Shown: in pieces, positions 16,881 to 26,744 of the stretch
Layout of the letters: the number at the start of each line of letters is the position of its first letter
How positions within the stretch are numbered: the stretch's first letter is position 1
NCBI GenBank assembly: GCA_049658265.1
Contig: JBASOM010000011.1
Location: 5,003-69,002 of the forward strand
Length of the DNA: 64,000 nucleotides
From: DTU063 sp001512695
GTDB lineage: Bacteria; Bacillota; Thermosediminibacteria; Thermosediminibacterales; Tepidanaerobacteraceae
Reading direction: 5' to 3'
The notes under the pieces: generated by a model
Told to the model about the DNA's origin: nothing
Databases searched by the model: none
Seen by the model: the letters and a program-made list of their open reading frames with translations, nothing else
Position numbers and translations under genes: made by a program

Positions 16881-19800
16881 CTAGTTCTTAACTATTAATT
16901 TATCCCAAAATGTACAATTTCTCAAGCCAGTTATTGAAGCAAGCATGTTTAAATTCTCCCTAGAAGCCTCCATTTTTTTATCAAGCAGATAACTTTTGGC
17001 CGTTTCTTTTATATATATGACGACCCGATCATTGCCCATATGATTGGAAATGAAATCTTTTAAGGCATTCATGTCCAGCTGGTCCCCGTTTGAGACGGTA
17101 AAAACAACCGTACCTTCAGACTCCCTTTTCCCCAAAGGCCTTATTTCTTCCACCAACAATTTTGGCGCTTCATCTTCTTTTGAATCGATCCTGCCTTTAA
17201 TATAGACCTTGGAATCGGGATGCAAAAGACTTTTGTATTTTTCAAAAACCGTTGGGAACACTATAGCTTCCATACTCCCCGTCAGGTCCTCTATATTTAT
17301 AAAGGCCATGATGCTCTCATTCCTGGTGGCTTTTGTTTGTATTCCGGTTATGATACCACCTACGAGCACTTCTTTTTTATCTATATTGTCGTTATTCTTA
17401 TCCCCAAGGTAAAAGGTGACATTTTCCGAAAGCTCCCTTTCAAATTCGGAAAGTGGATGGCCGCTGAGGTATATGCCCAGCATGTCCTTTTCCATGGCCA
17501 GGAGCTCAGCGGAAGGAAATTCAGGGACGTCGGGTAAGCTTTCCCCGTAACTTGCAGTGTCGTCCAGTATTTGGAAAAGAGAGATTTGATTTTTCATACC
17601 CTGTCTTTGCTCCTTCTGAATCCTCGTCAGGGTATCTTCGTAAATGGCGAGGAGCTGCGAGCGCTTTGCCCCGATTGACGCAAAAGCCCCGCTTTTTATA
17701 AGACTTTCCAGGGCTTTTTTGTTGAGATCTCCGGATACCTTCTCCACAAAATCCGTAAAAGACGTGAACTTGCCTTCGGATTTCCTGGCCATTATAATAG
17801 CTCTTGCCACATTGTGGCCCACGTTTTTTACAGCAGTAAGGCCGAAGCGTATTTTATCCGACACTACCGTGAAGCTTTCGTAACTCTCGTTAATATCCGG
17901 AGGTAAAACTTTTATGCCCAAGTGTCTGCACTCATTTATATAGTGGGCAACCTTATCGGAATTATCTATGACACTGGTAAGCAGCGCCGCCATGTATTCG
18001 ACGGGGAAGTGGGCCTTAAGATATGCCGTTTGGTAGGCTATAACGGCATAGGCGGCTGAATGGGCCTTGTTAAAACCGTAACCTGCAAAATAGGAAATTT
18101 CGTCAAATATTTTTTCTGCAGTAACTTTGTCTATGCCGTTTTTCACACAGCCGTTTACAAAAGATTCTCTCTGGGCAGCCATTACGTCCTGCTGCTTTTT
18201 GCCCATGGCCTTTCTCAAAATGTCTGCCTGGGCCAGTGAAAAGCCGGCCAGTTCCTGGGCAATTTTCATGGCCTGTTCTTGATAGAGAATTATACCGTAG
18301 GTTTCGGATAATATCGGTTCAAGCTTAGGATGCAGGTACTTGATGGGTTTTAGACCGTTTTTGCTTTTGATAAAATCTTCCGCAGCACCGCTGCCGAGGG
18401 GCCCCGGGCGGTACAGACCGATAATTGCTGCTACGTCCTGGAAGGTTTCCGGTCTTAATTCTTTAAGCAGGTTTCTCATGCCGGTGCTTTCCAACTGAAA
18501 TACCCCGGCGGTATTTCCCTGGCTGAGCATTTCATATACTTTTTTATCATCCAAGGGAAGCTTGTCCAGGTTTATTTCCACATTCTTGGTGCGGCGTATA
18601 ATATTTATGGCATCCCTTATGACCGTAAGGGTTCGAAGACCCAAAAAGTCCATTTTCAAAAGCCCCAGTTCTTCAAGGGCTGTCATGGTATACTGGGTTG
18701 TCACATTTGAATCGCCCAGTTTATGTAAGGGGACATGCTCCACAATCGGGTCCTTCGATATTACAACTCCCGCCGCATGGGTTGATGCGTGCCGGGGAAA
18801 ACCTTCTAGGTCCTTGGCTATATCGATAAGTCGCCTTATCCTTTCATTTTCCTCATACAGCTTTTTTAGCTCCGGGTTTAAAGTGAGGGCATTTTCAATG
18901 GTGATTCCAAGCTCGGCAGGGACCATCTTTGCAATCCTGTCTACTTCCCCGTAAGGGTACCCCATTACCCGCCCTACGTCACGTATGGCAGCCCTGGCCG
19001 CCATGGTGCCGAAGGTCACGATTTGAGCCACCCTGTCCTGGCCGTACTTTCGGACCACGTAGTCTATAACTTCCTGCCGGCGCTCATAACAAAAGTCTAC
19101 ATCTATATCGGGCATAGAAATTCTTTCAGGATTTAAAAAGCGCTCAAAGAGGAGGTTGTACTTAAGCGGGTCTATGTTGGTTATATATAGGCAGTATGCC
19201 ACCAAGCTGCCGGCGGCAGATCCCCTGCCGGGTCCCACCATTATGCCATTTTGCCTGGCAAAATTGATAAAATCCCAGACAATTAAAAAATAACTGGAAT
19301 AACCCATCTTTTTTATGGTCTCAAGTTCGTAGTCCAGCCGCTGTTTTATTTCCCCAGTTATTTCGGGATATCTCTCTCTCGCACCCTTGTAACAGAGCCG
19401 ATTTAAGTATTCATCCTCCGTAAGCCCTTCCGGGACCCGGAAGCTCGGCAGGTGTATGGTTCCAAAATCCAGGGTCACGTTACAACTCTCGGCTATTCTG
19501 ATGGTATTTTCAAGGGCTTCGGGAATATATGAAAAGAGGCTCGCCATTTCTTCCGGCGACTTTAAATAAAACTCTGAACTTTCAAATTTCATTCGGTTTT
19601 CCTCGTCCAGGGTTTTCCCCGTCTGTATGCACATCAGCACATCCTGGGCCAGGGCATCCTCTTTTTGAATATAGTGGACGTCATTTGTGGCTACAAGGGG
19701 AATTCCCGTTTCCTGGCTCAGGCGAATCAGGTCGTTTATAATTCTTCGCTGGTCTAAGAGGCCGTGGTCCTGGACTTCTATGAAGAAGTTATCCTGCCCG

Positions 19801-20297
19801 AATATTGAATTAAGCTGCAGGGCAATATTTTTGGCCTCATCAAAATTGCCCTTTAAAAGAAGTGACGGAATTCTTCCGGCAAGGCAGCCGCTAAGTGCTA
19901 TCAGGCCTTCCGAGTATTTAGCTAAAATATCCATATCAATCCTGGGCTTGTAGTAAAAACCTTCCGTAAAGCCCAGTGAAACAAGCTTCATCAGGTTTTT
20001 ATAGCCCTGAATGTCCTTGGCCAAAAGCACCAGATGATACTGCTCATCATCCACGCCGGGCTCTTTGTCCTGCATGATCCGCTCGGCCATGTACACCTCA
20101 GCACCTATAATCGGTTTTATTCCGTAGGCCAGCATTTTTTTGTAAAAATCTATCACACCGTACATTGCACCGTGGTCGGTAATGGCACAGCTTTTCATGC
20201 CCAGCTCTGAAAGCCGCCTGGCAAGCCTGTCTATCTCACAGGCGCCGTCCAAGAGGCTATAATTTGTGTGAACATGCAAGTGGACAAATTCTGCCAC
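16881..20297 (-). CDS. dnaE: DNA polymerase III alpha subunit (DnaE type)
   Basis: Replicative-type DNA polymerase of 1138 residues. The N-terminal PHP domain (FVHLHVHTNYSLLDGA) is followed by the C-family palm with the catalytic PDIDVDFC, fingers, a helix-hairpin-helix region and an OB domain (VLVGGIITGIQTKATRN). I start at GTG 20297, which sits five bases after AGGTGA; GTG 20306 is also in frame but too close to that site. Firmicutes normally also have PolC, which is not in this window. Upstream is the CBS-DRTGG gene, ten bases away. Confidence 0.95.
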   Translation of the reverse strand: MAEFVHLHVHTNYSLLDGACEIDRLARRLSELGMKSCAITDHGAMYGVIDFYKKMLAYGIKPIIGAEVYMAERIMQDKEPGVDDEQYHLVLLAKDIQGYKNLMKLVSLGFTEGFYYKPRIDMDILAKYSEGLIALSGCLAGRIPSLLLKGNFDEAKNIALQLNSIFGQDNFFIEVQDHGLLDQRRIINDLIRLSQETGIPLVATNDVHYIQKEDALAQDVLMCIQTGKTLDEENRMKFESSEFYLKSPEEMASLFSYIPEALENTIRIAESCNVTLDFGTIHLPSFRVPEGLTEDEYLNRLCYKGARERYPEITGEIKQRLDYELETIKKMGYSSYFLIVWDFINFARQNGIMVGPGRGSAAGSLVAYCLYITNIDPLKYNLLFERFLNPERISMPDIDVDFCYERRQEVIDYVVRKYGQDRVAQIVTFGTMAARAAIRDVGRVMGYPYGEVDRIAKMVPAELGITIENALTLNPELKKLYEENERIRRLIDIAKDLEGFPRHASTHAAGVVISKDPIVEHVPLHKLGDSNVTTQYTMTALEELGLLKMDFLGLRTLTVIRDAINIIRRTKNVEINLDKLPLDDKKVYEMLSQGNTAGVFQLESTGMRNLLKELRPETFQDVAAIIGLYRPGPLGSGAAEDFIKSKNGLKPIKYLHPKLEPILSETYGIILYQEQAMKIAQELAGFSLAQADILRKAMGKKQQDVMAAQRESFVNGCVKNGIDKVTAEKIFDEISYFAGYGFNKAHSAAYAVIAYQTAYLKAHFPVEYMAALLTSVIDNSDKVAHYINECRHLGIKVLPPDINESYESFTVVSDKIRFGLTAVKNVGHNVARAIIMARKSEGKFTSFTDFVEKVSGDLNKKALESLIKSGAFASIGAKRSQLLAIYEDTLTRIQKEQRQGMKNQISLFQILDDTASYGESLPDVPEFPSAELLAMEKDMLGIYLSGHPLSEFERELSENVTFYLGDKNNDNIDKKEVLVGGIITGIQTKATRNESIMAFINIEDLTGSMEAIVFPTVFEKYKSLLHPDSKVYIKGRIDSKEDEAPKLLVEEIRPLGKRESEGTVVFTVSNGDQLDMNALKDFISNHMGNDRVVIYIKETAKSYLLDKKMEASRENLNMLASITGLRNCTFWDKLIVKN

Positions 20298-20306
20298 AAA
20301 AATCAC

Positions 20307-21605
20307 CTACCTGTCGATTACCCTAACGGAAATAATGGACTTTGCTACCAGATTTCCTTCATGTACTATATTTATTTCGGCCTTGCCCGACTTTCTACCC
20401 ATATCGATTATTATGGCTTCAACTTCTATATCCTGTTCCAACTGGACCGGTTTTGTAAAGTACACCGTAAAACTGTCCAAAACCGTCTCAAGCCGTTTTT
20501 GCACCCTAAATGCTTCAAAGCCGGCATTTGCCATTAAGGTCATAAGGGCTCCGCTGCTTGCTACACCCTGGGGATTGAGCATTAAGGGATCCGTCTTGCC
20601 CGTGAGCCTCACTCCATTTTCGATTTTGCTCATGGAAAACCGGTTCATGACCAAAGCGTCCATGGTTTCTCCGATTTGCGGTTGAAAGCTCAAGTGTTGG
20701 AAGGCTTTAATTGCATCCTTTTTTGTCAGAATTCCTACCAGCCTTTTGTTTTCAACTACCGGTATCAGCTTAATGTCCTCCCACACCATCAATCGTGTGG
20801 CATGGGCAATAGGCGCGTCTTTTGTGACAACAATTGGGTCTTTGGTCATAATATCCTTTATTAAAACACTGTCATCTAGACTGGCAATGTCATTATTTGT
20901 TACGACGCCGCAGACTTTCATATCCTTATCCACCACGGGAAATTTGCTGTGTTTTGTGGTTTTGTACAGCATTCGCCAATCGCCCACTGTGGAATCTACG
21001 GTCAAATAATCGGGTTCCGTAACCATTGCATCCTTGACTCTGACTACGTCTTTTCTCACCAATCTCTTGTACAGCGCCCTGTTTATGATTGTTGCCACCG
21101 TAAAGGTGTCGTAGGACGAAGAAAGCAGCGGCATTCCGGTTTTGTCTGCAAGTTTTATAACTTCCTCATCTACACCAAAACCACCTGTCACGAGCACCGC
21201 AGCACCCAGTTTTAAGGCCAGCATTTGTGCGTCCTTGCGATTGCCGACTATCAAAAGGCTTTCCGGCTCGATGAACTTGTCCATTTCTCTTACTTCCATG
21301 GCCCCAATCAGGAATTTGCTAAGGGGCTTGTGAAGTCCGGATTTGCCTCCCAACACGCTGCCCTCTACAATGTTGACTACTTCCGCAAAGGATAAGTGGA
21401 TGATTTCTTCGTCCGCCTTTTTTTCGATGCGGATGGTACCTTTTCTGGGCATGGTGCACACATAGCCGGCAAGCTGGGCGTCTTTAATCGCTCGATATGC
21501 AGTGCCTTCACTGACATCTAATTGGTTTGCCAACTGCCTGACCGAGATTTTTGAGCCTACTTTTAAGTTTTTGATATATTCGATAATACGGGCATGTTTC
21601 GTCAT
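20307..21605 (-). CDS. HTH-DRTGG-CBS-thioesterase regulator (YtoI-like)
   Basis: A 432-residue four-part protein. An N-terminal helix-turn-helix (KISVRQLANQLDVSEGTAYRAIKDA) is followed by a DRTGG domain (about 70-180), two CBS repeats (about 190-310) that usually bind adenine nucleotides, and a C-terminal hotdog-fold thioesterase-like domain (about 320-430). The order matches Bacillus subtilis YtoI, whose role is unknown. The HTH and nucleotide-binding modules suggest an energy-sensing regulator. A promoter-like TATAAT (near 21630) follows the ptsH terminator, so it may start its own transcript with dnaE. Confidence 0.85.
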   Translation of the reverse strand: MTKHARIIEYIKNLKVGSKISVRQLANQLDVSEGTAYRAIKDAQLAGYVCTMPRKGTIRIEKKADEEIIHLSFAEVVNIVEGSVLGGKSGLHKPLSKFLIGAMEVREMDKFIEPESLLIVGNRKDAQMLALKLGAAVLVTGGFGVDEEVIKLADKTGMPLLSSSYDTFTVATIINRALYKRLVRKDVVRVKDAMVTEPDYLTVDSTVGDWRMLYKTTKHSKFPVVDKDMKVCGVVTNNDIASLDDSVLIKDIMTKDPIVVTKDAPIAHATRLMVWEDIKLIPVVENKRLVGILTKKDAIKAFQHLSFQPQIGETMDALVMNRFSMSKIENGVRLTGKTDPLMLNPQGVASSGALMTLMANAGFEAFRVQKRLETVLDSFTVYFTKPVQLEQDIEVEAIIIDMGRKSGKAEINIVHEGNLVAKSIISVRVIDR

Positions 21606-21635
21606 AATTTAACTCACCTTTAGTTAATTATACCT

Positions 21636-21669
21636 AATTTAAAAGCTACCGTCACGGTAGCTTTTAAAT
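21636..21669 (-). terminator. terminator after ptsH
   Basis: The palindrome AATTTAAAAGCTACCGT / ACGGTAGCTTTTAAATT begins at the ptsH stop codon. The 3' arm itself supplies the T-run on the minus strand; being symmetrical, it could act on both strands. Confidence 0.7.
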
Positions 21670-21936
21670 TTATTCTTCTCCAAATTTGCTTTCGATTAAT
21701 TCCACTAGATTGTCTACGGCTTCCTGTGCGTCATCACCCTGAGCAGATATTGTAATCTCAGTTCCTTGGCTGACTGCTAGGGACATAACGCCCATTATAC
21801 TTTTTGCGTTAACCTTTTTCCCCTCTTTTTCAATAAATATTTCGGATTTAAACTTGTTCGCCGCCTGAACGAAGAGTGCTGCAGGTCTTGCATGAAGCCC
21901 TGTTTTGTTTTTAACAATCACATTTTGTTGAACCAT
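21670..21936 (-). CDS. ptsH: phosphocarrier protein HPr
   Basis: An 88-residue PTS carrier. The catalytic His15 (TGLHARPA) takes phosphate from enzyme I, and the regulatory Ser46 (AKSIMG) is the target of HPr kinase, encoded here at 37358-38281. The gene follows whiA directly, the place held by crh in Bacillus. Crh lacks the catalytic His, whereas this protein keeps it, so I call it HPr. No enzyme I gene is adjacent. Confidence 0.93.
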   Translation of the reverse strand: MVQQNVIVKNKTGLHARPAALFVQAANKFKSEIFIEKEGKKVNAKSIMGVMSLAVSQGTEITISAQGDDAQEAVDNLVELIESKFGEE

Positions 21937-21937
21937 T

Positions 21938-22894
21938 TCATAAATCCCCTTTCATAGACTGTAATTTGTTAGCCATTTCTTCAATCTTTTTTAATCTATA
22001 ACTCACTCCGGATTTGCCTAAAACAGGATCCATCATCTGACCCAATTCCTTTAGGCTTAAATCCGGATATTGGAGTCTGAGTTCCGCAATCTGCCTTAGT
22101 TTATCCGGCAATCTGTCAAAAATGTTGTTTTCCTTAAAATACTTAATACTTTCTATCTGCCTAAGCGATGCGTCGATGGTTTTGTTAAGATTGGCCGTTT
22201 CGCAGTTTACAATGCGATTTACGCTATTTCGCATATCCTTTAAAACCCTTACATCCTCATATTTTAAAAGATTGTTGTGGGCACCCATGAGGCCGAGAAG
22301 GTCCGAAATGTGGTCTCCATCTTTTAAGTAAATCATGTAGTTGTTTTTGCGTTCAACCACATTAGATTTTAAGCCAAAATGGTTAATGGTTTCAGTTAAA
22401 ATTTTGACCATATCTTCATCCTGGGTGACAAATTCCATGTGATAAGGGCCTTTCGGATTGCTGACCGAGCCGCCGCCCAAAAAAGCCCCCCGCAGGAAAG
22501 CCCTTTTGCAACAGTCGTTTTTGATTGAGTCCGGATTCATTACGGCTCTTTTGAGTTTTGCATGCTCTTTTTCCGGTATTATTCCATATTCCTCTAAGAA
22601 TCTCCTGCAACATTTCATATCTATTGAAATGATATACAGTCTTTTATCCCTTAAAAAGTTGTTTCTCTTTATGGCAACCTGGACAGGAGTTTGAAAATTT
22701 TTGCGCATCAACTTGTAAACCCTTCTGGCTGTAGGCGCGTGCACGGTTTGAACCTGAACTAATACCTTCTTTTCACCGCCGACTATTTTTATAGTTCCGG
22801 CCATTCGAATCAGGGCAGCCAGTTCCGCATTTTGGCAGCAGCTCTCGGAGGGTTGACGGGACAACTCTTCCTTAACCTCGTAGGAAAAAGACAC
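21938..22894 (-). CDS. whiA: DNA-binding protein WhiA
   Basis: A 318-residue WhiA: two LAGLIDADG-like halves (CCKRAFLRGAFLGGGSVSNPKGPYHMEF is characteristic) followed by a C-terminal helix-turn-helix (LSLKELGQMM...KSGVSYRLKKI). In Firmicutes it is linked to cell division and chromosome organisation. The start is GTG at 22894 behind GAGGTGAGGG. It lies in the conserved rapZ-glmR-whiA-ptsH order. Confidence 0.96.
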   Translation of the reverse strand: MSFSYEVKEELSRQPSESCCQNAELAALIRMAGTIKIVGGEKKVLVQVQTVHAPTARRVYKLMRKNFQTPVQVAIKRNNFLRDKRLYIISIDMKCCRRFLEEYGIIPEKEHAKLKRAVMNPDSIKNDCCKRAFLRGAFLGGGSVSNPKGPYHMEFVTQDEDMVKILTETINHFGLKSNVVERKNNYMIYLKDGDHISDLLGLMGAHNNLLKYEDVRVLKDMRNSVNRIVNCETANLNKTIDASLRQIESIKYFKENNIFDRLPDKLRQIAELRLQYPDLSLKELGQMMDPVLGKSGVSYRLKKIEEMANKLQSMKGDL

Positions 22895-22949
22895 ACCCTC
22901 ACCTCATTCCTTAATTCTACATAAATAATAAAAAAACCTTCAATCTAAG

Positions 22950-23885
22950 CTAAATTATCTTCATCACAACTTCTGCCAGAAGCTCAGGGCTGTGACGAAC
23001 TACGTCGGTGGGGTTTATTACCGGAGCCGTCACAGTCTTGTATCCCATTGCCTCAATGACTTCACTGTCACACTCAACAGGCTTAGAGCCATCTTGTAGG
23101 TAACGCGATAAGAGATAGTCGGGTATTTGCCCTGAATTAATAATTACATAATCCATCACGGCTGAACATGAGTGTTTAATAACAGCCCTGACATGGTCTG
23201 AAGCCTTATAACCATCGGTCTCGCCCGGCTGTGTCATCACATTTACCACATAAATCTTTCTTGCCTTCGATTCTGATATGGCAGAGCTTATGTCCTTTAC
23301 GAGCAGATTTGGAATTAAGCTTGTGTAAAGGCTTCCCGGGCTAAGTATAATGGCATCTGCCTGTTTTATGGCTTCTATAGCCTCCTCCGAGGGTTTTGCG
23401 TCAGAAGGCTTCAGCATCACCCTGGAGATTCTTTTCCTGGAATTTGGAATGTGAGACTCTCCACAAGCTATCTCACCATCATCGTATACAGCTTCTAAAA
23501 CTACATTTTCCGAGGTAGAAGGAAGAACCCTTCCCTTGACGGCCAGTACCTTGCTGGACTCCTTAATGGCAAGTTCGAAGTTGCCTAAGATTTCCGTCAT
23601 CGCTGCCAACAATAGATTTCCAAAGCTGTGGCCTTTTAAGCTGCCGCAGCTAAAGCGGTATTGGAATAATTCCTCCATTAAAGGTTCGGTACAGGCTAGA
23701 GCGCATAGGCAATTCCTGATATCGCCGGGTGCAGGTATATGAAGTTCGTCCCTTAGTATGCCTGAGCTGCCGCCGTCATCGGCAACAGTTACAATGGCGG
23801 TTAGGTTATCCGTATAAAGCTTTAAACCTCTCAAAAGATTGGGGAGCCCGGTGCCTCCTCCCAAACAAACTATTTTCGGATTCAT
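22950..23885 (-). CDS. yvcK: GlmR/YvcK family UDP-sugar-binding regulator
   Basis: A 311-residue protein of the CofD-like YvcK family: nucleotide loop VCLGGGTGLPNLLRGLK, TVADDGGSSG and PAPGDIRNCL. In Bacillus the homologue binds UDP-GlcNAc and steers carbon to cell wall synthesis when cells grow on non-glycolytic carbon sources. It begins 4 bases after rapZ, so the two are coupled. Confidence 0.95.
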   Translation of the reverse strand: MNPKIVCLGGGTGLPNLLRGLKLYTDNLTAIVTVADDGGSSGILRDELHIPAPGDIRNCLCALACTEPLMEELFQYRFSCGSLKGHSFGNLLLAAMTEILGNFELAIKESSKVLAVKGRVLPSTSENVVLEAVYDDGEIACGESHIPNSRKRISRVMLKPSDAKPSEEAIEAIKQADAIILSPGSLYTSLIPNLLVKDISSAISESKARKIYVVNVMTQPGETDGYKASDHVRAVIKHSCSAVMDYVIINSGQIPDYLLSRYLQDGSKPVECDSEVIEAMGYKTVTAPVINPTDVVRHSPELLAEVVMKII

Positions 23886-23889
23886 ATTT

Positions 23890-24771
23890 TCAACCCCGAT
23901 CCTTGTCTATGTCTCTGTGGTCCACCGTAACTCTGTGGCGGTTAGCTTTAAGCATTCCAGCCAGTTCATTGGTTATGACCACGGAGCGATGCCTGCCTCC
24001 GGTGCAACCAATAGCGATCACCAATTGAGTTTTGCCTTCCCGAATATAAAAGGGTATTAGATACTGCACCATATCAAGCAGTTTTTTTAGGAATTGCCTG
24101 CTTTCGGGCCAATTCATCACAAAGTCTTTTACCTCTTTGTCTTTGCCCGAGCAAGGCCGCAGTTCATCGATATAGTAAGGGTTGGGTATAAACCTGACAT
24201 CAAAGATCAAATCAGCGTCTAATGGAATCCCATGTTTAAAACCGAAGGACACCAGGTTTATTAAAAGTCGTTCTTCCCTTCCCTGCTCGATGAATCTCAT
24301 TGTTATTTCTTCTTTAAGTTCGGAGGGTTTTTTATTGGAAGTGTCAATGATATAATCGGCCTCGTCGCGCAGCCTTGACATGATTTGCCGTTCGGAAGCT
24401 ATCCCCTCCACAATGCGGCCTTCCAATGCCAAGGGATGGCGCCGCCGACTTTCCTTATAGCGCTTTATGAGGACTTCATCCGAAGCTTCCAAAAACAGGA
24501 TTTCGTAATCATAGCCCGAGTCGGCCATTTCGTTTAAACTTTCAAACAGCTTATCAAAAAAACCTCCACCCCTAATGTCTATAACCAATGCTATCTTGTT
24601 TATCTTCTTCAAGCTATGACTGCAGAGTTCCATAAAAGTTGGGATTAAAGCAGGTGGAAGATTGTCAACACAAAAATAGCCATGATCCTCAAAAACTCTC
24701 ATCGCCAAAGTCTTGCCCGCACCCGAAAGGCCGGTTATTATCACTAGCTTCAAATCCTTCATATGTCTCAC
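23890..24771 (-). CDS. rapZ: RNase adapter / nucleotide-binding protein RapZ (YvcJ)
   Basis: A 293-residue P-loop protein. Walker A is GLSGAGKTLA at about residue 14, and the C-terminal domain has the conserved GCTGGRHRSV and HRD motifs. In E. coli RapZ controls GlmZ small RNA decay; in Firmicutes YvcJ is a nucleotide hydrolase without a clear role. It is the first gene of the rapZ-yvcK-whiA-ptsH unit, with AAAGGTGAG before the ATG. Confidence 0.95.
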   Translation of the reverse strand: MRHMKDLKLVIITGLSGAGKTLAMRVFEDHGYFCVDNLPPALIPTFMELCSHSLKKINKIALVIDIRGGGFFDKLFESLNEMADSGYDYEILFLEASDEVLIKRYKESRRRHPLALEGRIVEGIASERQIMSRLRDEADYIIDTSNKKPSELKEEITMRFIEQGREERLLINLVSFGFKHGIPLDADLIFDVRFIPNPYYIDELRPCSGKDKEVKDFVMNWPESRQFLKKLLDMVQYLIPFYIREGKTQLVIAIGCTGGRHRSVVITNELAGMLKANRHRVTVDHRDIDKDRG

Positions 24772-24925
24772 CTTTTGTTTACGCTAAACTTTCTATGCTG
24801 ATATTTGGCATTGGTTATGTCGACTGTACCGGGCATGAGTATGCCATTCTGTCCAGCTTCATATAAGTCCTCTCTATAACAGTATAATATAAATTGAAAC
24901 TAAAATCTATGTAAAAAAGCTTGTG

Positions 24926-24953
24926 TTGGAAAACATTCAATATTTGTTATAAT
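24926..24953 (+). promoter_or_regulatory. promoter of the YlbF-family gene
   Basis: TTGGAA, a 16-base spacer and TATAAT (24948-24953) lie about 40 bases before the ATG at 24997, which has an AAAGGAGG site. Apart from this, 24772-24996 holds only a possible 15-codon upstream ORF on the minus strand. Confidence 0.65.
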
Positions 24954-24996
24954 TGAGTTAGATAGCTAGATTTAAAACTAAAGGAGGCTGCTGAAT

Positions 24997-25341
24997 ATGA
25001 ATGTATATGATGCTGCCCATCAACTTGCAAGGCGTTTGCGCGAGTGTCCTGAATACATAGAGTTTAAGCGAGCCAAAGAAAGTTTAAAAGAGGATCCCCA
25101 GGCCGAAAACATGCTAAAAGACCTGAGGAATAAACAATTTGAGCTGCAGGCTCTTAAGCTTTCAGGAAAGCCAACCGATGAAGCTGAGGAAAACTTGAGG
25201 AATCTGTACAACATTGTTGCCCACAATTCGCTGCTAAAAAGGTATCTTGAAGCGGAAGAACGCTTTGCAGTGCTGTTTTCAGATATCCAGGATATCATCA
25301 TGAAGGGAATTGAACTCGATATTGATTTAAATAAAAAATAG
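24997..25341 (+). CDS. YlbF/YmcA family protein
   Basis: A 114-residue mainly helical protein (MNVYDAAHQLARRLRECPEYIEFKRAKE...) of the YlbF/YmcA family. In Bacillus the YlbF-YmcA-YaaT complex binds iron-sulfur clusters and aids RNase Y cleavage of operon transcripts, biofilm formation and competence. It is one of two clear plus-strand genes here, alone between its own promoter and a strong terminator. Confidence 0.85.
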   Translation: MNVYDAAHQLARRLRECPEYIEFKRAKESLKEDPQAENMLKDLRNKQFELQALKLSGKPTDEAEENLRNLYNIVAHNSLLKRYLEAEERFAVLFSDIQDIIMKGIELDIDLNKK

Positions 25342-25361
25342 AATGTGCTTTTAATCAATAT

Positions 25362-25397
25362 ACCGCCAAACTCTCCGAAGTTTGGCGGTTTGTTTTC
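25362..25397 (+). terminator. terminator after the YlbF-family gene
   Basis: ACCGCCAAACT and AGTTTGGCGGT flank a six-base loop and are followed by TTGTTTT. It lies between two convergent genes and may also slow transcripts arriving from mgtE. Confidence 0.9.
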
Positions 25398-25403
25398 CAC
25401 CGG

Positions 25404-26744
25404 TCACAGCCCTAAAATCCATGTGGCTGTAGAAAAATAAACTAAGAGTCCCAAGATATCAAGAAAGGTTGTCACAAGGGGTCCCGAAGCCACGGCCGGG
25501 TCTTGACCAAGTTTATACCACAAGAGGGGAAAGAATGTGCCTAGCATTGCCGCAAGTGTCAGGTTAAAGGCCATGGCAATTCCCACCACAAGGCCCAGCA
25601 ACACTTGCCCCTGCCAGAGGTATGTTATGGCAGCTACCAAAATGCCGTTCAGCAGGCCCAGAATAATTCCCACGGCGGCTTCCCGAAGGACATTTTTTGC
25701 AATGGACAAGCTTTCCAGTTCACCGGTGGCAAGGCCCCTTACCATGATGGCAGCAGATTGTGTGCCGACATTGCCTCCCATGTCCATAATTACGGGAATA
25801 AATAGGGATAAAGTCACTATGGTCTGCAGGGCAGCAGAAAAGTCGTTTATGACCCTGCCGGATACTATTTCACCGGCAATCGCTATTAAAATCCAGGGCA
25901 GCCTTCGCTTTGCCCGGGCCCAAATCGAAACCTGACCTAGGTCAATGCTTTCATCAACATTCGAGCCCGCTAACTTCAGTATGTCTTCTGTAGTTTCTTC
26001 TTCCACTACAATCATGGCATCGTCTACGGTCACTATGCCTAATAGCACATTGTCATCATCAACTACGGGCAACGCCAATAAGCCGTATTTTTGAATGAGT
26101 TTCGCCACTTCTTCTTGTTCCTGTAGGGCATTGACCTTTTTTACATCGGTCTGCATAAAATCTTTAATACAAGTATCCTCAGGCGCTAGTATTAAATCCC
26201 TCAGTGAAACTACTCCTACCAGCCTTCCCTGAGAATCCACCACATACACATAATAAATGGTCTCCGCATCAATGGCCAGTTCCGCCAATCTATTGAGAGC
26301 GTCCTTGGCCTTTAACTCTTTGGGAAAGGCTATATATTCCGTGGTCATCCTGCCACCGGCAGTGTTTCTCTCGTAAGACAACAAGTCTATTAAGTCGGTT
26401 TGTTCCGTTTCTTCCAGCAAGGACAATATTTGTCTTTTTTCTTCTTCCTTTAAATCGCCCAATAAGTCAGCTACTTCATCCGCTGACATTTCTTGGATTA
26501 GTTTGCGCGCATAATTGTATTCAACACTCGTTAAGATTAAATATTTTTTGCGTGAATCTATTTCTTCCAAAACCTGAAGGGCAGTATCGAATTCTAATGC
26601 CGAGAACAAATTTATACTTTCATTTTCCGAAAGCTCTTCCATGAGCTGGGCGATGTCCACTGGATGATATTGCTCGAGTATCGGATATAATTCTTCATAA
26701 TTTTTATCTTCCAAAAGTCCAAGAATCTGTTCCCTTTCGTTCAT
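25404..26744 (-). CDS. mgtE: magnesium transporter MgtE (second copy)
   Basis: A 446-residue Mg2+ channel. The cytoplasmic N domain is superhelical (about 1-130); a pair of CBS domains (about 135-255) senses Mg2+; five membrane segments (about 285-446) carry the conserved GGNVGTQSA loop. It overlaps the upstream mgtE by 4 bases, so both are made from one M-box-controlled message. Confidence 0.94.
   Translation of the reverse strand: MNEREQILGLLEDKNYEELYPILEQYHPVDIAQLMEELSENESINLFSALEFDTALQVLEEIDSRKKYLILTSVEYNYARKLIQEMSADEVADLLGDLKEEEKRQILSLLEETEQTDLIDLLSYERNTAGGRMTTEYIAFPKELKAKDALNRLAELAIDAETIYYVYVVDSQGRLVGVVSLRDLILAPEDTCIKDFMQTDVKKVNALQEQEEVAKLIQKYGLLALPVVDDDNVLLGIVTVDDAMIVVEEETTEDILKLAGSNVDESIDLGQVSIWARAKRRLPWILIAIAGEIVSGRVINDFSAALQTIVTLSLFIPVIMDMGGNVGTQSAAIMVRGLATGELESLSIAKNVLREAAVGIILGLLNGILVAAITYLWQGQVLLGLVVGIAMAFNLTLAAMLGTFFPLLWYKLGQDPAVASGPLVTTFLDILGLLVYFSTATWILGL

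Noticed and set aside
24815..24862. 15-codon minus-strand ORF with a GAGAGGA site before rapZ
   Set aside because: Too short to support without conservation; it could be a leader peptide but has no attenuation signature.
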